DNA of 64,000 nt from Pontibacter sp. E15-1 (GTDB taxonomy: Bacteria; Bacteroidota; Bacteroidia; Cytophagales; Hymenobacteraceae), in contig NZ_JAKVIR010000032.1 in the NCBI RefSeq assembly GCF_022601975.1, positions 1-64,000 on the forward strand, read 5' to 3'. The position numbers and the translations under genes were made by a program. Under the pieces are notes generated by a model, which saw nothing but the letters and a program-made list of their open reading frames with translations, made no database searches and was not told the DNA's origin. How positions within the stretch are numbered: position 1 is the first letter of the stretch; every line of letters begins with the position of its first letter. This document shows, piece by piece, positions 8,875 through 17,282 of the stretch.

Positions 8875-10749
8875 TTAGTACCACAAGAAGTAATAGATCA
8901 GTCCGATAATCAGGACGATACCAGCGGCTCCAATATTAAACGGCGTGCCTGTGTTGAAGAGCACCGGATCAGAAATAATGGCTTTCGGGTCAGATAGCGG
9001 CATCTTCGCGTTGGTGTAAAGTATCACACCGATCATCAGGAAGAAGGCAGCCAGGAAGAACAGCGACTCGATGGCGTAGTAGCTGTATTCCGGTGTGTAG
9101 ATGATTGCTGCTATCAATGTGATGGCGGCCAGCACAAAGAAAACATAAGAATAGCCCGCAATCTTGCGCTGTCTGCTCTCCGACGGGAGCTGTACCGTTA
9201 CTTTAACGCCACGCTCTGCAAAGCTGATAATAGACGCGATAAGGCAAAGGATGATGAACACATACCCCATACGCAACAGGAATGGCATGTCCGGGCTGAT
9301 GATCTTGAAAATGATACCGGCCGGGATCGTGGCGATGGCTGTCCAGAGGGCGGCGTTGGCGGTGATCTGTCTCCAGAAGAGACCCATACCAAACACGGCA
9401 ACCACACCCGGGTAAATGTAGCCGGTGTACTCCTGAATGTACTGGAACACCTGGTCGAGGGAACTGAGCTGCGGCGCTACAAGCGCGGCGATAGCCAGCG
9501 CAACCACAGCCACGATGCGCCCTACTCTTACCAGCTGTTTGCCGGATGCGTTTGGCTTAAAGTAAGGGCTGTAAATATCCATCGTGAAGATGGTGGAGGT
9601 ACTGTTCACCATGGAGGCAAGCGAAGAAACGATAGCTGCTGTAAGGGCAGCGAAGGCAAGCCCTCTCACGCCAGCCGGCACAAAGTTCTTCAGCAACCAC
9701 GGGTATGCCTGGTCAGACTTTTCGATGGCTCCCATCTCGGCAACTGTCTTGCCCAAGATCTGCGCAAGCTCCTCCGGGGTATGTGCGTTTAACAACACGT
9801 AAGCAGCGATACCCGGGATTACCACGATTATCGGCATTAAGATTTTCAGGTAACCGGCAAATAACAGACCGCGCTTGGCTTCGTTGATGCTCTTGGCAGC
9901 AAGACCTTTCTGGATGATGTACTGGTTAAAGCCCCAGTAACCCAAATTGGTGGCCCACATGGCACCCGCAATCACGGCGATACCCGGCAGGTCAATAAAA
10001 GCGTCTTTCTGTCCACCGGTGCCGTCCGGCACGTAGATTCTACCTTCCGGTATCACCATGGTAAAGTGGTCTCTGCTTCGCTCGTACAGATTAGATATAC
10101 CCACGATCACACCTTCACCGGCGCCCACGGCATCCAGGGCAAGGTAGGTTGTTACAAGGCCACCTGTCACCAGGAAGATCACCTGCACCACGTCCGTCCA
10201 GGCCACTGCCTCCAGACCGCCATAAATAGAGTAGATGGCCGAGAAAGCCAACAGACCGATAATGCCATACTGCAACGGAATGCCCATGATGTTTTCCATG
10301 GCTAGTGCGCCCAGGTAACTTACTGAGGTCAAGTTCACGAACACATACACCAGCAGCCAGAAAACTGCGAAGGCAGTACTCACGCCACGGTTGAAGCGTT
10401 GGTTCAGGAACTGCGGCATGGTATAGATGCCCTTGTCGATGAAGACAGGCAGGAAGTACTTGGCCACGATGATCAGGGCCACGGCAGCCATCCACTCGTA
10501 GGCGGAAATAGCCAGACCGATGGCGAAGCCTGAGCCGGAGGTGCCGATAAAGTGCTCCGCGGAAATGTTGGCCGCGATAAGTGAGGCGCCAACTGCCCAC
10601 CAGGTGAGCGATTTGTCGGCAAGGAAGTATTCTTCCGATGTTTTCTCCACCCCATGCTTATTTCTGGAAACCCACAGGCCCAGGAACAGGATGGTGATGG
10701 CATAGAGGATGAAGACTACATAGTCTATTGTTGAGAATCCGGCTGTCAT
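8875..10749 (-). CDS. Sodium:solute symporter (SSS family), probable L-arabinose transporter
   Basis: An inner-membrane Na+-driven sugar symporter of 624 residues. It starts MTAGFSTIDYVVFILYAITILFLGLWVSR and shows about 14-15 hydrophobic segments to the C terminus. Family features include the early AEHFIGTSGSG motif (Na+/substrate region), YSIYGGLEAVAWTDVVQ, and YPWLLKNFVPAGVRGLAFAALTAAIVSSLASMVNS with the conserved small-residue Na2-site stretch. It lies 149 bases after araD and before araA in the same direction, so L-arabinose is the likely substrate; this is inference from context, since the SSS family also carries galactose, xylose, myo-inositol and others. An inverted repeat at 10781-10803 in its leader could be an operator. 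Confidence 0.93.
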   Translation of the reverse strand: MTAGFSTIDYVVFILYAITILFLGLWVSRNKHGVEKTSEEYFLADKSLTWWAVGASLIAANISAEHFIGTSGSGFAIGLAISAYEWMAAVALIIVAKYFLPVFIDKGIYTMPQFLNQRFNRGVSTAFAVFWLLVYVFVNLTSVSYLGALAMENIMGIPLQYGIIGLLAFSAIYSIYGGLEAVAWTDVVQVIFLVTGGLVTTYLALDAVGAGEGVIVGISNLYERSRDHFTMVIPEGRIYVPDGTGGQKDAFIDLPGIAVIAGAMWATNLGYWGFNQYIIQKGLAAKSINEAKRGLLFAGYLKILMPIIVVIPGIAAYVLLNAHTPEELAQILGKTVAEMGAIEKSDQAYPWLLKNFVPAGVRGLAFAALTAAIVSSLASMVNSTSTIFTMDIYSPYFKPNASGKQLVRVGRIVAVVALAIAALVAPQLSSLDQVFQYIQEYTGYIYPGVVAVFGMGLFWRQITANAALWTAIATIPAGIIFKIISPDMPFLLRMGYVFIILCLIASIISFAERGVKVTVQLPSESRQRKIAGYSYVFFVLAAITLIAAIIYTPEYSYYAIESLFFLAAFFLMIGVILYTNAKMPLSDPKAIISDPVLFNTGTPFNIGAAGIVLIIGLIYYFLWY

Positions 10750-10780
10750 GTAAAGATAGCTTAACGTTTAGGTTGGTAAA

Positions 10781-10803
10781 ATTTTCTTAATTTATAAGAA
10801 AAT
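10781..10803. promoter_or_regulatory. Perfect inverted repeat upstream of the arabinose symporter (candidate operator)
   Basis: Arms ATTTTCTTA (10781-10789) and TAAGAAAAT (10795-10803) are perfect complements around a 5-base A/T centre, 32 bases upstream of the symporter ATG. The size and position fit a dimeric repressor such as the AraR encoded upstream. The match to a known AraR site has not been tested. Confidence 0.4.
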
Positions 10804-10898
10804 ATTCGTTTATCTTAATTTTCGATTATTATTCATGCCAAAATTCCGGAAATCCGCAGATTTTCAGCGCGTATACTTCCAGAGCAAGGGAACCGGGG

Positions 10899-11597
10899 CT
10901 ACTGACCATAGTAAGAGTCCGGGCCGTGCTTGCGCTCGTAGTGCTTTTTGATGAGGGAATCCTGCAGTCGTGGCGCATCAGGCCTGATTTGCTGGGTAAG
11001 GTAGGCCATGCGGGCCACTTCCTCTACCACGGCGCTGTTGTACACGGCCTTGGCGGCGGTTTTGCCCCAGGTAAAGGGCGCGTGGTTGCCAACCAACACC
11101 ATTTCCACCTCCTCGTAGCTGAGGCCTTTCTCCTGCAGGTAGTTCATGATCTGAAAGCCGGTCTCGTACTCGTAGTTACCCCGGATCATCTCGTCGTTCA
11201 TGGGCGGGGCGCAGGGGATGTCGGCCGTGGTATGGTCTGCGTGCGTGGTGCCGAAGATCGGGATGTCGCGCTGTGCCTGTGCCCAGGCGGTAGCGTAGGT
11301 AGAATGGGTATGCACAATCCCGCCGATGTTCTCCCAGTGCTTGTACAGCACGGCGTGGGTCTTGGTGTCGGAAGAGGGGCGGAGATTTCCCTCCACCGTG
11401 TTCCCGTCAAAATCCACGATCACCATCGACTCCGGGGTAAGGTCCTCGTAGGGCACGCCGCTGGGCTTGATGGCGAATACGCCCAACGCGCGGTCTGCCG
11501 CGCTCACGTTCCCGAAGGTAAACAGCACGAGCCCCAGTTTGGGCAACTGCATGTTGGCCTCGTACGCGGCTTGCTGTATATGTTGGTATTTGCTCAT
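10899..11597 (-). CDS. araD: L-ribulose-5-phosphate 4-epimerase
   Basis: Converts L-ribulose 5-phosphate to D-xylulose 5-phosphate by a Zn-dependent aldol-like mechanism, joining arabinose to the pentose phosphate pathway. The product has 232 residues, the usual class II aldolase size. Ligands are visible: Asp77 in SSDTKTH, His96 and His98 in VHTHSTYA, and His172 in GNHAPFTWG. The phosphate-binding region FTFGNVSAAD is at 26-35. It starts 8 bases after the araB stop, so the two are co-transcribed and probably translationally coupled. Confidence 0.97.
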   Translation of the reverse strand: MSKYQHIQQAAYEANMQLPKLGLVLFTFGNVSAADRALGVFAIKPSGVPYEDLTPESMVIVDFDGNTVEGNLRPSSDTKTHAVLYKHWENIGGIVHTHSTYATAWAQAQRDIPIFGTTHADHTTADIPCAPPMNDEMIRGNYEYETGFQIMNYLQEKGLSYEEVEMVLVGNHAPFTWGKTAAKAVYNSAVVEEVARMAYLTQQIRPDAPRLQDSLIKKHYERKHGPDSYYGQ

Positions 11598-11605
11598 GGT
11601 CTGTG

Positions 11606-13327
11606 TTATCTAACTACTTCTTCCTGGATGTCGGTAACCTCTTTTGTGTGCACGGCTGGTAACAGGTCTTCCAGGGCCATGCCATGTGCCTTGTACTGCG
11701 CATAGCGCTTTGCGTAGAATCCGGTGCGCGTGGCATCGGGTTGGTAGGTTAGATCAAAACCCTGTCCCATAGCGGCCATCGCGTCTTCCACCTTGTCGTA
11801 CAGGCCAGCGGCCGTGGCCGCGAACATGGCCGCCCCGATGGCGCAGGTTTGCTCCGATTTGTGGATACGGATCGGCATGTCCATCACGTCGGCCATCATC
11901 TGCATGATGTAGGGCGACTTCCTGGCGACGCCCCCCAGGCCGATCAGTCCCTTCACCGGGATGCCCTGCTCATTGAAGCGGTCCACGATTTTTTTGGCCC
12001 CGAAGCAGGTGGCTTCCACCAGCGCCCTGAAAACGCGCGGCGCATCGCTGCCCAGCCCCAGGCCCATGATGGCTCCCTTCAGCAGTTGGTTGGCGTCGGG
12101 CGTGCGGCGGCCGTTGAACCAGTCGATGGCAAAGGCATCGCTTTCAGAAAGCGGCAATTGCGCGGCCTGGTTCGTCAGTTCCGGTATAATCCTGTCCGAC
12201 ACTTCCTGGTATAGCGCCTCGGCGGTTTCCTTTGATATGGTGGACGACTGCGCCAGTGTTTGCTTGAGCGGCCACAGCAGCAAGTTCTTGAACCAGGCAT
12301 AGGTGTCGCCAAAAGCCGACTGGCCCGCTTCCAGCCCCATCATGGCCGGTATAACGGAACCCGGCACCTGTCCGCAGATGCCGCGCACCAGATTGTCGGC
12401 TACCTCGGCGGTGGGGGCCACCAGCATGTCGCAGGTAGAGGTGCCCATCACCTTGCTCAGGTGGTAGGGCTCTATCTGTCCGCCTACGGCACCCATGTGC
12501 GCGTCAAACGCGCCCACGCCCACCGTCACGGTGGCTGGCAGGCCCAAACGTTCGGCCCACGCAGCGCTTAGCTGGCCAGCGGCCTGGTCGGCAGGGTATG
12601 CGTCGGTGAAGAGGCGATCGGTAAAGCCGTTCAGGAGCGGGTCGAGGGAGGCAAAAAAATCGTTTGGCGGAAGACCGCCGAATTCGGCTGCCCACAGCGC
12701 CTTATGGCCTGCGGCACACACGCTGCGCTTCATCTGAGTCACGTCGTTGCCGCCAGTGAGCAGGAACGGGATCCAGTCGCAGTGCTCTACCCAGGAGTAA
12801 CAAGCCGCGCGCACCTGCTCGTCTTCGCGCAGCACGTGCAGCAGTTTTGCCCAGAACCACTCCGAGGAGTAAATTCCGCCTACATACTGCAGGTAGTTGG
12901 TATCAAAGCGGTTGGCATGGGCGTTGATCTCGGCTGCCTCTCCGATGGAGGTATGGTCTTTCCAGAGCACGAACATCGCGTTCGGGTTTTCGCTGAAGGC
13001 GGGAAGCAGGGCAAGGGGGGTGCCGCTTCTGTCGACCGCCACAGGCGTTGAACCGGTGGTGTCGACGGAGATGCCTTTCACGGCCGCCGCCACTGCAGGG
13101 CCTGCGGTGCGCACGCATTCGGTCACGGTGTGCTCCAGCCCCTCCACATAGTCCAGGGGGTGCTGCCGGAACTGGTTGATGCCGGCGTTACAGTATTCCC
13201 CGCGCTGCCATCTTGGGTAATTGTAAATGGAGGAGGAGACCTCTTCCCCGGTGTGTGCGTTTACAAGCACGGAGCGGACAGAATCTGATCCGTAATCCAC
13301 TCCAATAACGTAAGCTATCTCTTTCAC
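11606..13327 (-). CDS. araB: Ribulokinase
   Basis: Phosphorylates L-ribulose to L-ribulose 5-phosphate with ATP. An FGGY-family kinase of 573 residues, close to the family length. The N-terminal ATP-phosphate motif is IGVDYGSDSVRSVLVNA (8-24); the catalytic-Asp region appears as VGVGAFDAHMGAVGG, and the C-terminal nucleotide-binding motif as GLIGLGGVARKSPYIMQM. It is the first catabolic gene after araR in the minus-strand ara operon, with araD 8 bases downstream. Its 93-base leader carries a candidate -7 element and a GTGT-ACAC palindrome, suggesting that araB is a regulated operon start. Confidence 0.97.
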   Translation of the reverse strand: MKEIAYVIGVDYGSDSVRSVLVNAHTGEEVSSSIYNYPRWQRGEYCNAGINQFRQHPLDYVEGLEHTVTECVRTAGPAVAAAVKGISVDTTGSTPVAVDRSGTPLALLPAFSENPNAMFVLWKDHTSIGEAAEINAHANRFDTNYLQYVGGIYSSEWFWAKLLHVLREDEQVRAACYSWVEHCDWIPFLLTGGNDVTQMKRSVCAAGHKALWAAEFGGLPPNDFFASLDPLLNGFTDRLFTDAYPADQAAGQLSAAWAERLGLPATVTVGVGAFDAHMGAVGGQIEPYHLSKVMGTSTCDMLVAPTAEVADNLVRGICGQVPGSVIPAMMGLEAGQSAFGDTYAWFKNLLLWPLKQTLAQSSTISKETAEALYQEVSDRIIPELTNQAAQLPLSESDAFAIDWFNGRRTPDANQLLKGAIMGLGLGSDAPRVFRALVEATCFGAKKIVDRFNEQGIPVKGLIGLGGVARKSPYIMQMMADVMDMPIRIHKSEQTCAIGAAMFAATAAGLYDKVEDAMAAMGQGFDLTYQPDATRTGFYAKRYAQYKAHGMALEDLLPAVHTKEVTDIQEEVVR

Positions 13328-13349
13328 AGGCGCTTCTATTTCAAGTTTT

Positions 13350-13379
13350 GTGTCAAATTAACACTTATTAACAAAAATA
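13350..13379 (-). promoter_or_regulatory. Candidate araB promoter and operator
   Basis: On the minus strand TATTTTTG (13379-13372) matches the Bacteroidota -7 consensus TAnnTTTG; no good -33 element is visible. Directly downstream, GTGTCAAATTAACAC (13350-13364) is a palindrome with GTGT/ACAC arms and an A/T core. It would sit at about +2 to +16, a repressor position. AraR is the obvious candidate ligand; this is inferred. Confidence 0.4.
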
Positions 13380-13420
13380 AAAAATATTGCGCACACATTC
13401 CGCATGAAAACTTGCGATTG

Positions 13421-14131
13421 TCAGGGAGCCAGGAACTTTTCGGGGTTGGGGATGAACTTCAGGAATGCCTGGAAATTGTTTATATACTTGCTTTGGTCAA
13501 GCTTGTAGAAGAACGCGCCTTTTTTGGAGCTTTCCTTGTCTTTGTCGTGCTGCTTCACAAACAGGCCCGTGGAGAGGAGCTTGCGGTTGAAGTTCCGCTT
13601 GTCAAACGTCGCTTCGTAAAGGCCCTCGTAAAGCGCCTGCAGCTGGGGCAGCGTGAATTTCTCGGGCAGCAACTCGAACAGCAGGGGGTGCAGGGCGGCT
13701 TTGTAGCGCAGCCTGTTTTTGGCCATCTCCACCATTGCCATGTGGTCGAAGATCAGCTCGGGCATGTCGTTGAGCGGGAACCATTCGGCATGATAGTCCT
13801 GGCTCAACTGCTTCTCATACTTCTGAATGTCGAGGAGTGCGAAATAGGTAACCGCGACGGTTCGCTCCACGGGGTCACGGTGTGGGCTTCCGAAGGTATG
13901 CAGCTGCTCCAGGTAAACGTTTTTAAGGCCGGTCAGCTCCTCGAGGATGCGGTTGGCCGCTTCATCCAGGCCTTCCTGCGGTTGCACAAAGCCACCCATC
14001 AGACTCCATTTCTTCTTCTCCGGCGCAAAACCTCTCTGAATAAGAAGCAGCTTGTAGCTTTCGCCATCAAAGCCCAATATAATACAGTCTACGGCAACGA
14101 GTACTCGGGTTTGTCCGGAGTATTTCATCAT
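13421..14131 (-). CDS. araR: AraR-type transcriptional regulator (degenerate Nudix domain plus winged helix)
   Basis: Probable L-arabinose-responsive repressor of the adjacent araB-araD-symporter-araA genes. ATG 14131 (MMKYSGQTRVLVAVD) gives 236 residues; the frame is open 42 codons further up but with no family resemblance. Residues about 8-150 are a Nudix fold. In the Nudix box G47, E53, R61, E65 and G68 are kept, but two of the catalytic glutamates are Ile62 and Leu66, so hydrolase activity is unlikely. Residues about 155-236 (EKFTLPQLQALYEGLY, FDKRNFNRKLLSTGLF) are the winged HTH of NrtR-like regulators. NrtR-family AraR proteins are known to sense arabinose in gut Bacteroides, and the gene context here agrees. 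It lies 93 bases before araB. Confidence 0.88.
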   Translation of the reverse strand: MMKYSGQTRVLVAVDCIILGFDGESYKLLLIQRGFAPEKKKWSLMGGFVQPQEGLDEAANRILEELTGLKNVYLEQLHTFGSPHRDPVERTVAVTYFALLDIQKYEKQLSQDYHAEWFPLNDMPELIFDHMAMVEMAKNRLRYKAALHPLLFELLPEKFTLPQLQALYEGLYEATFDKRNFNRKLLSTGLFVKQHDKDKESSKKGAFFYKLDQSKYINNFQAFLKFIPNPEKFLAP

Positions 14132-14452
14132 AGTGGTTTTATTGTTTACACGGCATTCAGCGGCACATTGCCTGCGCTGATAACTTGAAAAAGCCTGAGC
14201 AATCCTCTGGCAAAATGGCTGCTGCGGGAGGCTGCTGCAGGGCCAAAGGTAAGACACTTTTTTGTATGGTAAATGGATGTTTACACAACAGAATTAAAAA
14301 AACAAATGCAAAAGCCCCACTGGTTGTGATATGCAATTAAAGCTATGCGATTTTACATTAAAAACCAAACCTCGCTATAGCTGTAAAATAACGCCCTCCT
14401 TGCTTATGGGTAGCGAGGAGGGCGCTTTTATACCTGCGTCTGCGGCGGTTGC
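14132..14452. other. Intergenic region between pntB and araR, with terminator
   Basis: No gene is seen in these 321 bases. The part near araR is its leader, with an A-rich stretch (AAAAAAACAAATGC around 14295). A hairpin at 14392-14424 ends the pntB transcript. Confidence 0.5.
14392..14430 (-). terminator. Terminator downstream of pntB
   Basis: Stem CGCCCTCCTTGCT (14392-14404) pairs with AGCGAGGAGGGCG (14412-14424) with one wobble pair and a 7-base loop; CTTTTA follows on the plus side and TTATTTTAC on the minus side. It lies 29 bases past the pntB stop. Confidence 0.7.
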
Positions 14453-15856
14453 TTAGGCGGGCATCAGTTCTTTCAGCTCGCTTACCACCTTGGTCATGGA
14501 CGACTTGGCATCGCCGAACAGCATGAGGCAGTTCGGATACCCGAACAGCTCGTTCTCGATGCCGGCATAGCCCGCGCTCATACTGCGCTTGCACACAATA
14601 ACGGTGCGCGCCTTGTCGGCGTTGAGCACCGGCATGCCATAGATCGGGCTGCTTGGGTTGGTGCGGGCGGCAGGGTTCACCACGTCGTTGGCTCCGATGA
14701 TCAGGGCAATGTCAGTGTTGGCGAACTCGTCGTTTATCTGGTCCATCTCGATCAGCTTGTCGTAGGGGATGTTGGCCTCGGCCAGCAGCACGTTCATGTG
14801 GCCCGGCATACGGCCCGCCACCGGGTGTATGGCAAATTTCACCGAGATGTTCTGCTTCTCCAGCAGGTCCGTCAGTTCGCGCACGATGTGCTGTGCCTGC
14901 GCCACGGCCATACCATACCCTGGCACGATAATCACGGAAGACGCTGACTCGAAGAGCATGGCGGTTTCTTCCACGCCTACCTCCTTCACCACGATCTCTT
15001 CGCCTCCTTCCGTGGAAGTGGCGGCGCTTGTCTGGCCGAAGCCGCCAAGCAGCACATTGATCAGCGAGCGGTTCATGGCCTTACACATGATCTGCGTCAG
15101 GATGATACCCGAGGCCCCTACCAGGGCACCGGCGATGATAAGCACCTGGTTGTTGAGCACAAAACCCGTGGCACAGGCGGCTATACCGGAGTATGAGTTG
15201 AGCAGGGAGATAACCACCGGCATGTCGGCACCGCCGATCGGGATTACCGTGAGCACCCCCAGCAGCAGGGCGATAAAGAGCACGCCCATCATCCAGATCT
15301 GCACGTTTGGCTGCAACACCACCAGCACCGAGAGGGCCAGGGCCGCCAGAAAGAGGATGGCGTTGACGGCGTGCTGGCCAGTGAACACAATGGCCCGGCC
15401 GTTGATCAGGCCTTTCAGCTTTCCGAAGGCCACCAGCGAGCCCGTCAGGGTAACGCAACCGATGATCACACTGATGATGATGGTCACACCCACCACCACT
15501 TGCATACTATACCCGGCGGCATGCGCCATGCGCCAGTACTCTGAGGTGGCCACCAGCACTGATGCGGCACCACCGAAGCCGTTGAAGATGGCCACCATCT
15601 CGGGCATTGAGGTCATTTCCACGCGCTGCGCCACCACGGTTCCGATAGCCGATCCGACCAGCACCGTCACGAAGATCTCCGTGAAGCTCAGCACCTGGCT
15701 GTCGAGCAGGGTGGCAAGCACCGCAATAAGCATGGCCACCGCCGACACGAAGTTGCCCTGGCGGGCCGTGGACGTTTTGCCCAGCATCTTGATGCCGATG
15801 ATAAACATCACGGAGGCGATGAGGTATGCGATCTTTATTAGTAATTCTTTTTCCAT
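14453..15856 (-). CDS. pntB: NAD(P) transhydrogenase subunit beta
   Basis: Membrane and NADP(H)-binding subunit of the proton-translocating transhydrogenase, which makes NADPH from NADH using the proton gradient. 467 residues, the usual PntB length. About 9 membrane helices (roughly 5-270) precede the soluble domain III (about 285-467), where VPGYGMAVAQAQH is the NADP-binding loop, HPVAGRMPGHMNVLLAEA a conserved segment and IGANDVVNPAA the signature. It starts 5 bases after pntAB, in the same operon as pntAA. It stands between the ara and galacturonate genes; a functional tie is not shown by sequence, although uronate reduction by UxaB does consume reducing equivalents. Confidence 0.96.
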   Translation of the reverse strand: MEKELLIKIAYLIASVMFIIGIKMLGKTSTARQGNFVSAVAMLIAVLATLLDSQVLSFTEIFVTVLVGSAIGTVVAQRVEMTSMPEMVAIFNGFGGAASVLVATSEYWRMAHAAGYSMQVVVGVTIIISVIIGCVTLTGSLVAFGKLKGLINGRAIVFTGQHAVNAILFLAALALSVLVVLQPNVQIWMMGVLFIALLLGVLTVIPIGGADMPVVISLLNSYSGIAACATGFVLNNQVLIIAGALVGASGIILTQIMCKAMNRSLINVLLGGFGQTSAATSTEGGEEIVVKEVGVEETAMLFESASSVIIVPGYGMAVAQAQHIVRELTDLLEKQNISVKFAIHPVAGRMPGHMNVLLAEANIPYDKLIEMDQINDEFANTDIALIIGANDVVNPAARTNPSSPIYGMPVLNADKARTVIVCKRSMSAGYAGIENELFGYPNCLMLFGDAKSSMTKVVSELKELMPA

Positions 15857-15861
15857 CAGGG

Positions 15862-16152
15862 TTATTTCTTTTTCTTCTTAAACATCCGCAGCATGCGGTC
15901 GGTCACCACATAGCCACCCACCACATTGAGCGTCGCCAGCAGCAGGGCCGCGATCGCCAGTCCCTTGCTCACCGACCACTCGTTTGGGCCGGCGGCCACG
16001 ATGGCACCCACAATCGTGATGCCCGAGATGGCGTTGGAGCCCGACATAAGCGGAGTATGCAGGGTAGGGGGCACTTTGGAGATGAGCTCGAAACCTACGA
16101 AGCTGGCCAGCACCAGCACATAAAGGAGTACTATTAAACTTTCTGCGTTCAT
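15862..16152 (-). CDS. pntAB: NAD(P) transhydrogenase subunit alpha part 2 (membrane part)
   Basis: The short membrane portion of the alpha subunit, separate from the NAD-binding part, as in three-gene transhydrogenases. The start at 16152 (MNAESLIVLLYVLVLASFVGFELI) gives 96 residues with three hydrophobic segments and the conserved HTPLMSGSNAISGI motif. The start codon overlaps the pntAA stop in ATGA (16149-16152), indicating translational coupling. The C terminus ends in a basic FKKKKK tail. A longer frame starting at 16248 overlaps pntAA and is not the real start. Confidence 0.95.
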   Translation of the reverse strand: MNAESLIVLLYVLVLASFVGFELISKVPPTLHTPLMSGSNAISGITIVGAIVAAGPNEWSVSKGLAIAALLLATLNVVGGYVVTDRMLRMFKKKKK

Positions 16153-17282
16153 ACTGTTTTCGCTAATATTTCTTTTGTAAACTGATGCACTAACTCTCCC
16201 TTGTGGGTGATCAGGGAGCCTTTGGTCACGTCTTCGTCCATTTCCCACTTAAAGCCCTCGCTGGTGGCCAGGTGCAGCAGCAGCGTGCTGATGTTCTTGG
16301 CGTACAGCTCGCTGGCGTTTACCGGCACCATGGCGGGCAGGTTCGATTCCCCGATAATGGTGACCCCGTGGCGCACCACCGTCTGGTTAAACTCGCTCAG
16401 GGCGCAGTTTCCGCCTGATTCCACGGCCATGTCCACGATCACGGAGCCGGGCTTCATGCTCTCTACCATTTCCTCGGTTACCAGCATGGGGGCTTTCTTG
16501 CCGATCACGAGGGCCGTGGTGATAACCAGGTCCGCGTCGGCGATATGTTTGGAGATGAGCTCTTTCTGTTTCTGGAGGTACTCCGCCGACACTTCGCGGG
16601 CATAGCCGCCCTCGGTTGTCACGCCCTCGGCCTTCACTTCCAGGAAGCGGCCGCCCAACGACTCGACCTGCTCTTTGGTCTCGGGGCGCACATCGGTTAC
16701 CTCTACCACCGCGCCGAGGCGCTTGGCTGTGGCCACGGCCTGCAGGCCAGCCACGCCCGCCCCGAAAATCAGCACGCGGGCAGGGGTTATGGTGCCTGCG
16801 GCAGTCATCATCAGCGGGAAGATTTTGCCCAGGGCGTTTGCGCCCAGCAGCACAGATTTATACCCTGCCAGGTTGGCCTGCGAGCTAAGGGCATCCATTT
16901 TCTGGGCGCGGGAGATGCGGGGCACGGCGTCCATGGCGAAGGCGCTGATTTTCTTGCGCACGCACACATCCACAAGCTCTGGAACCGTGTAGGCATACAG
17001 AAACGAAATCAGGGCGCTGCCGTCGCGCAGCAAAAGCGCCTCTTCCGGGGTGGGGGCGTTTACCTTCAGCAATATGTCGGCGTCCTCCAGCAGGGGCTCC
17101 CGGTTCTGGAAAATGATGCCGCCCGCCTGCTCAAAGGCACTGTCGTAAAAGCCGGAGGCCACACCAGCCCCGCTTTCGACACCGCATTTAAAACCGGCTT
17201 TGGTCAGTGATTTCACGACATCTGGTGTCAGGGCTACCCTTCTTTCGGAGGGCTTGCTCTCTTTTAGTACAGCTATGTTCAA
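16149..17282 (-). CDS. pntAA: NAD(P) transhydrogenase subunit alpha part 1 (NAD-binding)
   Basis: The soluble NAD(H)-binding domain of the proton-translocating transhydrogenase. Homology starts at (M)NIAVLKESKPSERRVALTPD, which here is preceded by TTG at 17282-17280, so I infer a TTG start and 377 residues. The only upstream ATG (17354) would add 24 residues unlike the family. Visible motifs are the alanine dehydrogenase-like N-terminal block, RISRAQKMDALSSQANLAGYK, the NAD-fold VLIFGAGVAGLQAVATAKRLGA, and DMAVESGGNCALSE. Its last four bases overlap the start of pntAB. The long AT-rich region upstream (to 18064) must hold its promoter; no clear TAnnTTTG/TTTG pair stands out. Confidence 0.92.
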   Translation of the reverse strand: MNIAVLKESKPSERRVALTPDVVKSLTKAGFKCGVESGAGVASGFYDSAFEQAGGIIFQNREPLLEDADILLKVNAPTPEEALLLRDGSALISFLYAYTVPELVDVCVRKKISAFAMDAVPRISRAQKMDALSSQANLAGYKSVLLGANALGKIFPLMMTAAGTITPARVLIFGAGVAGLQAVATAKRLGAVVEVTDVRPETKEQVESLGGRFLEVKAEGVTTEGGYAREVSAEYLQKQKELISKHIADADLVITTALVIGKKAPMLVTEEMVESMKPGSVIVDMAVESGGNCALSEFNQTVVRHGVTIIGESNLPAMVPVNASELYAKNISTLLLHLATSEGFKWEMDEDVTKGSLITHKGELVHQFTKEILAKTV

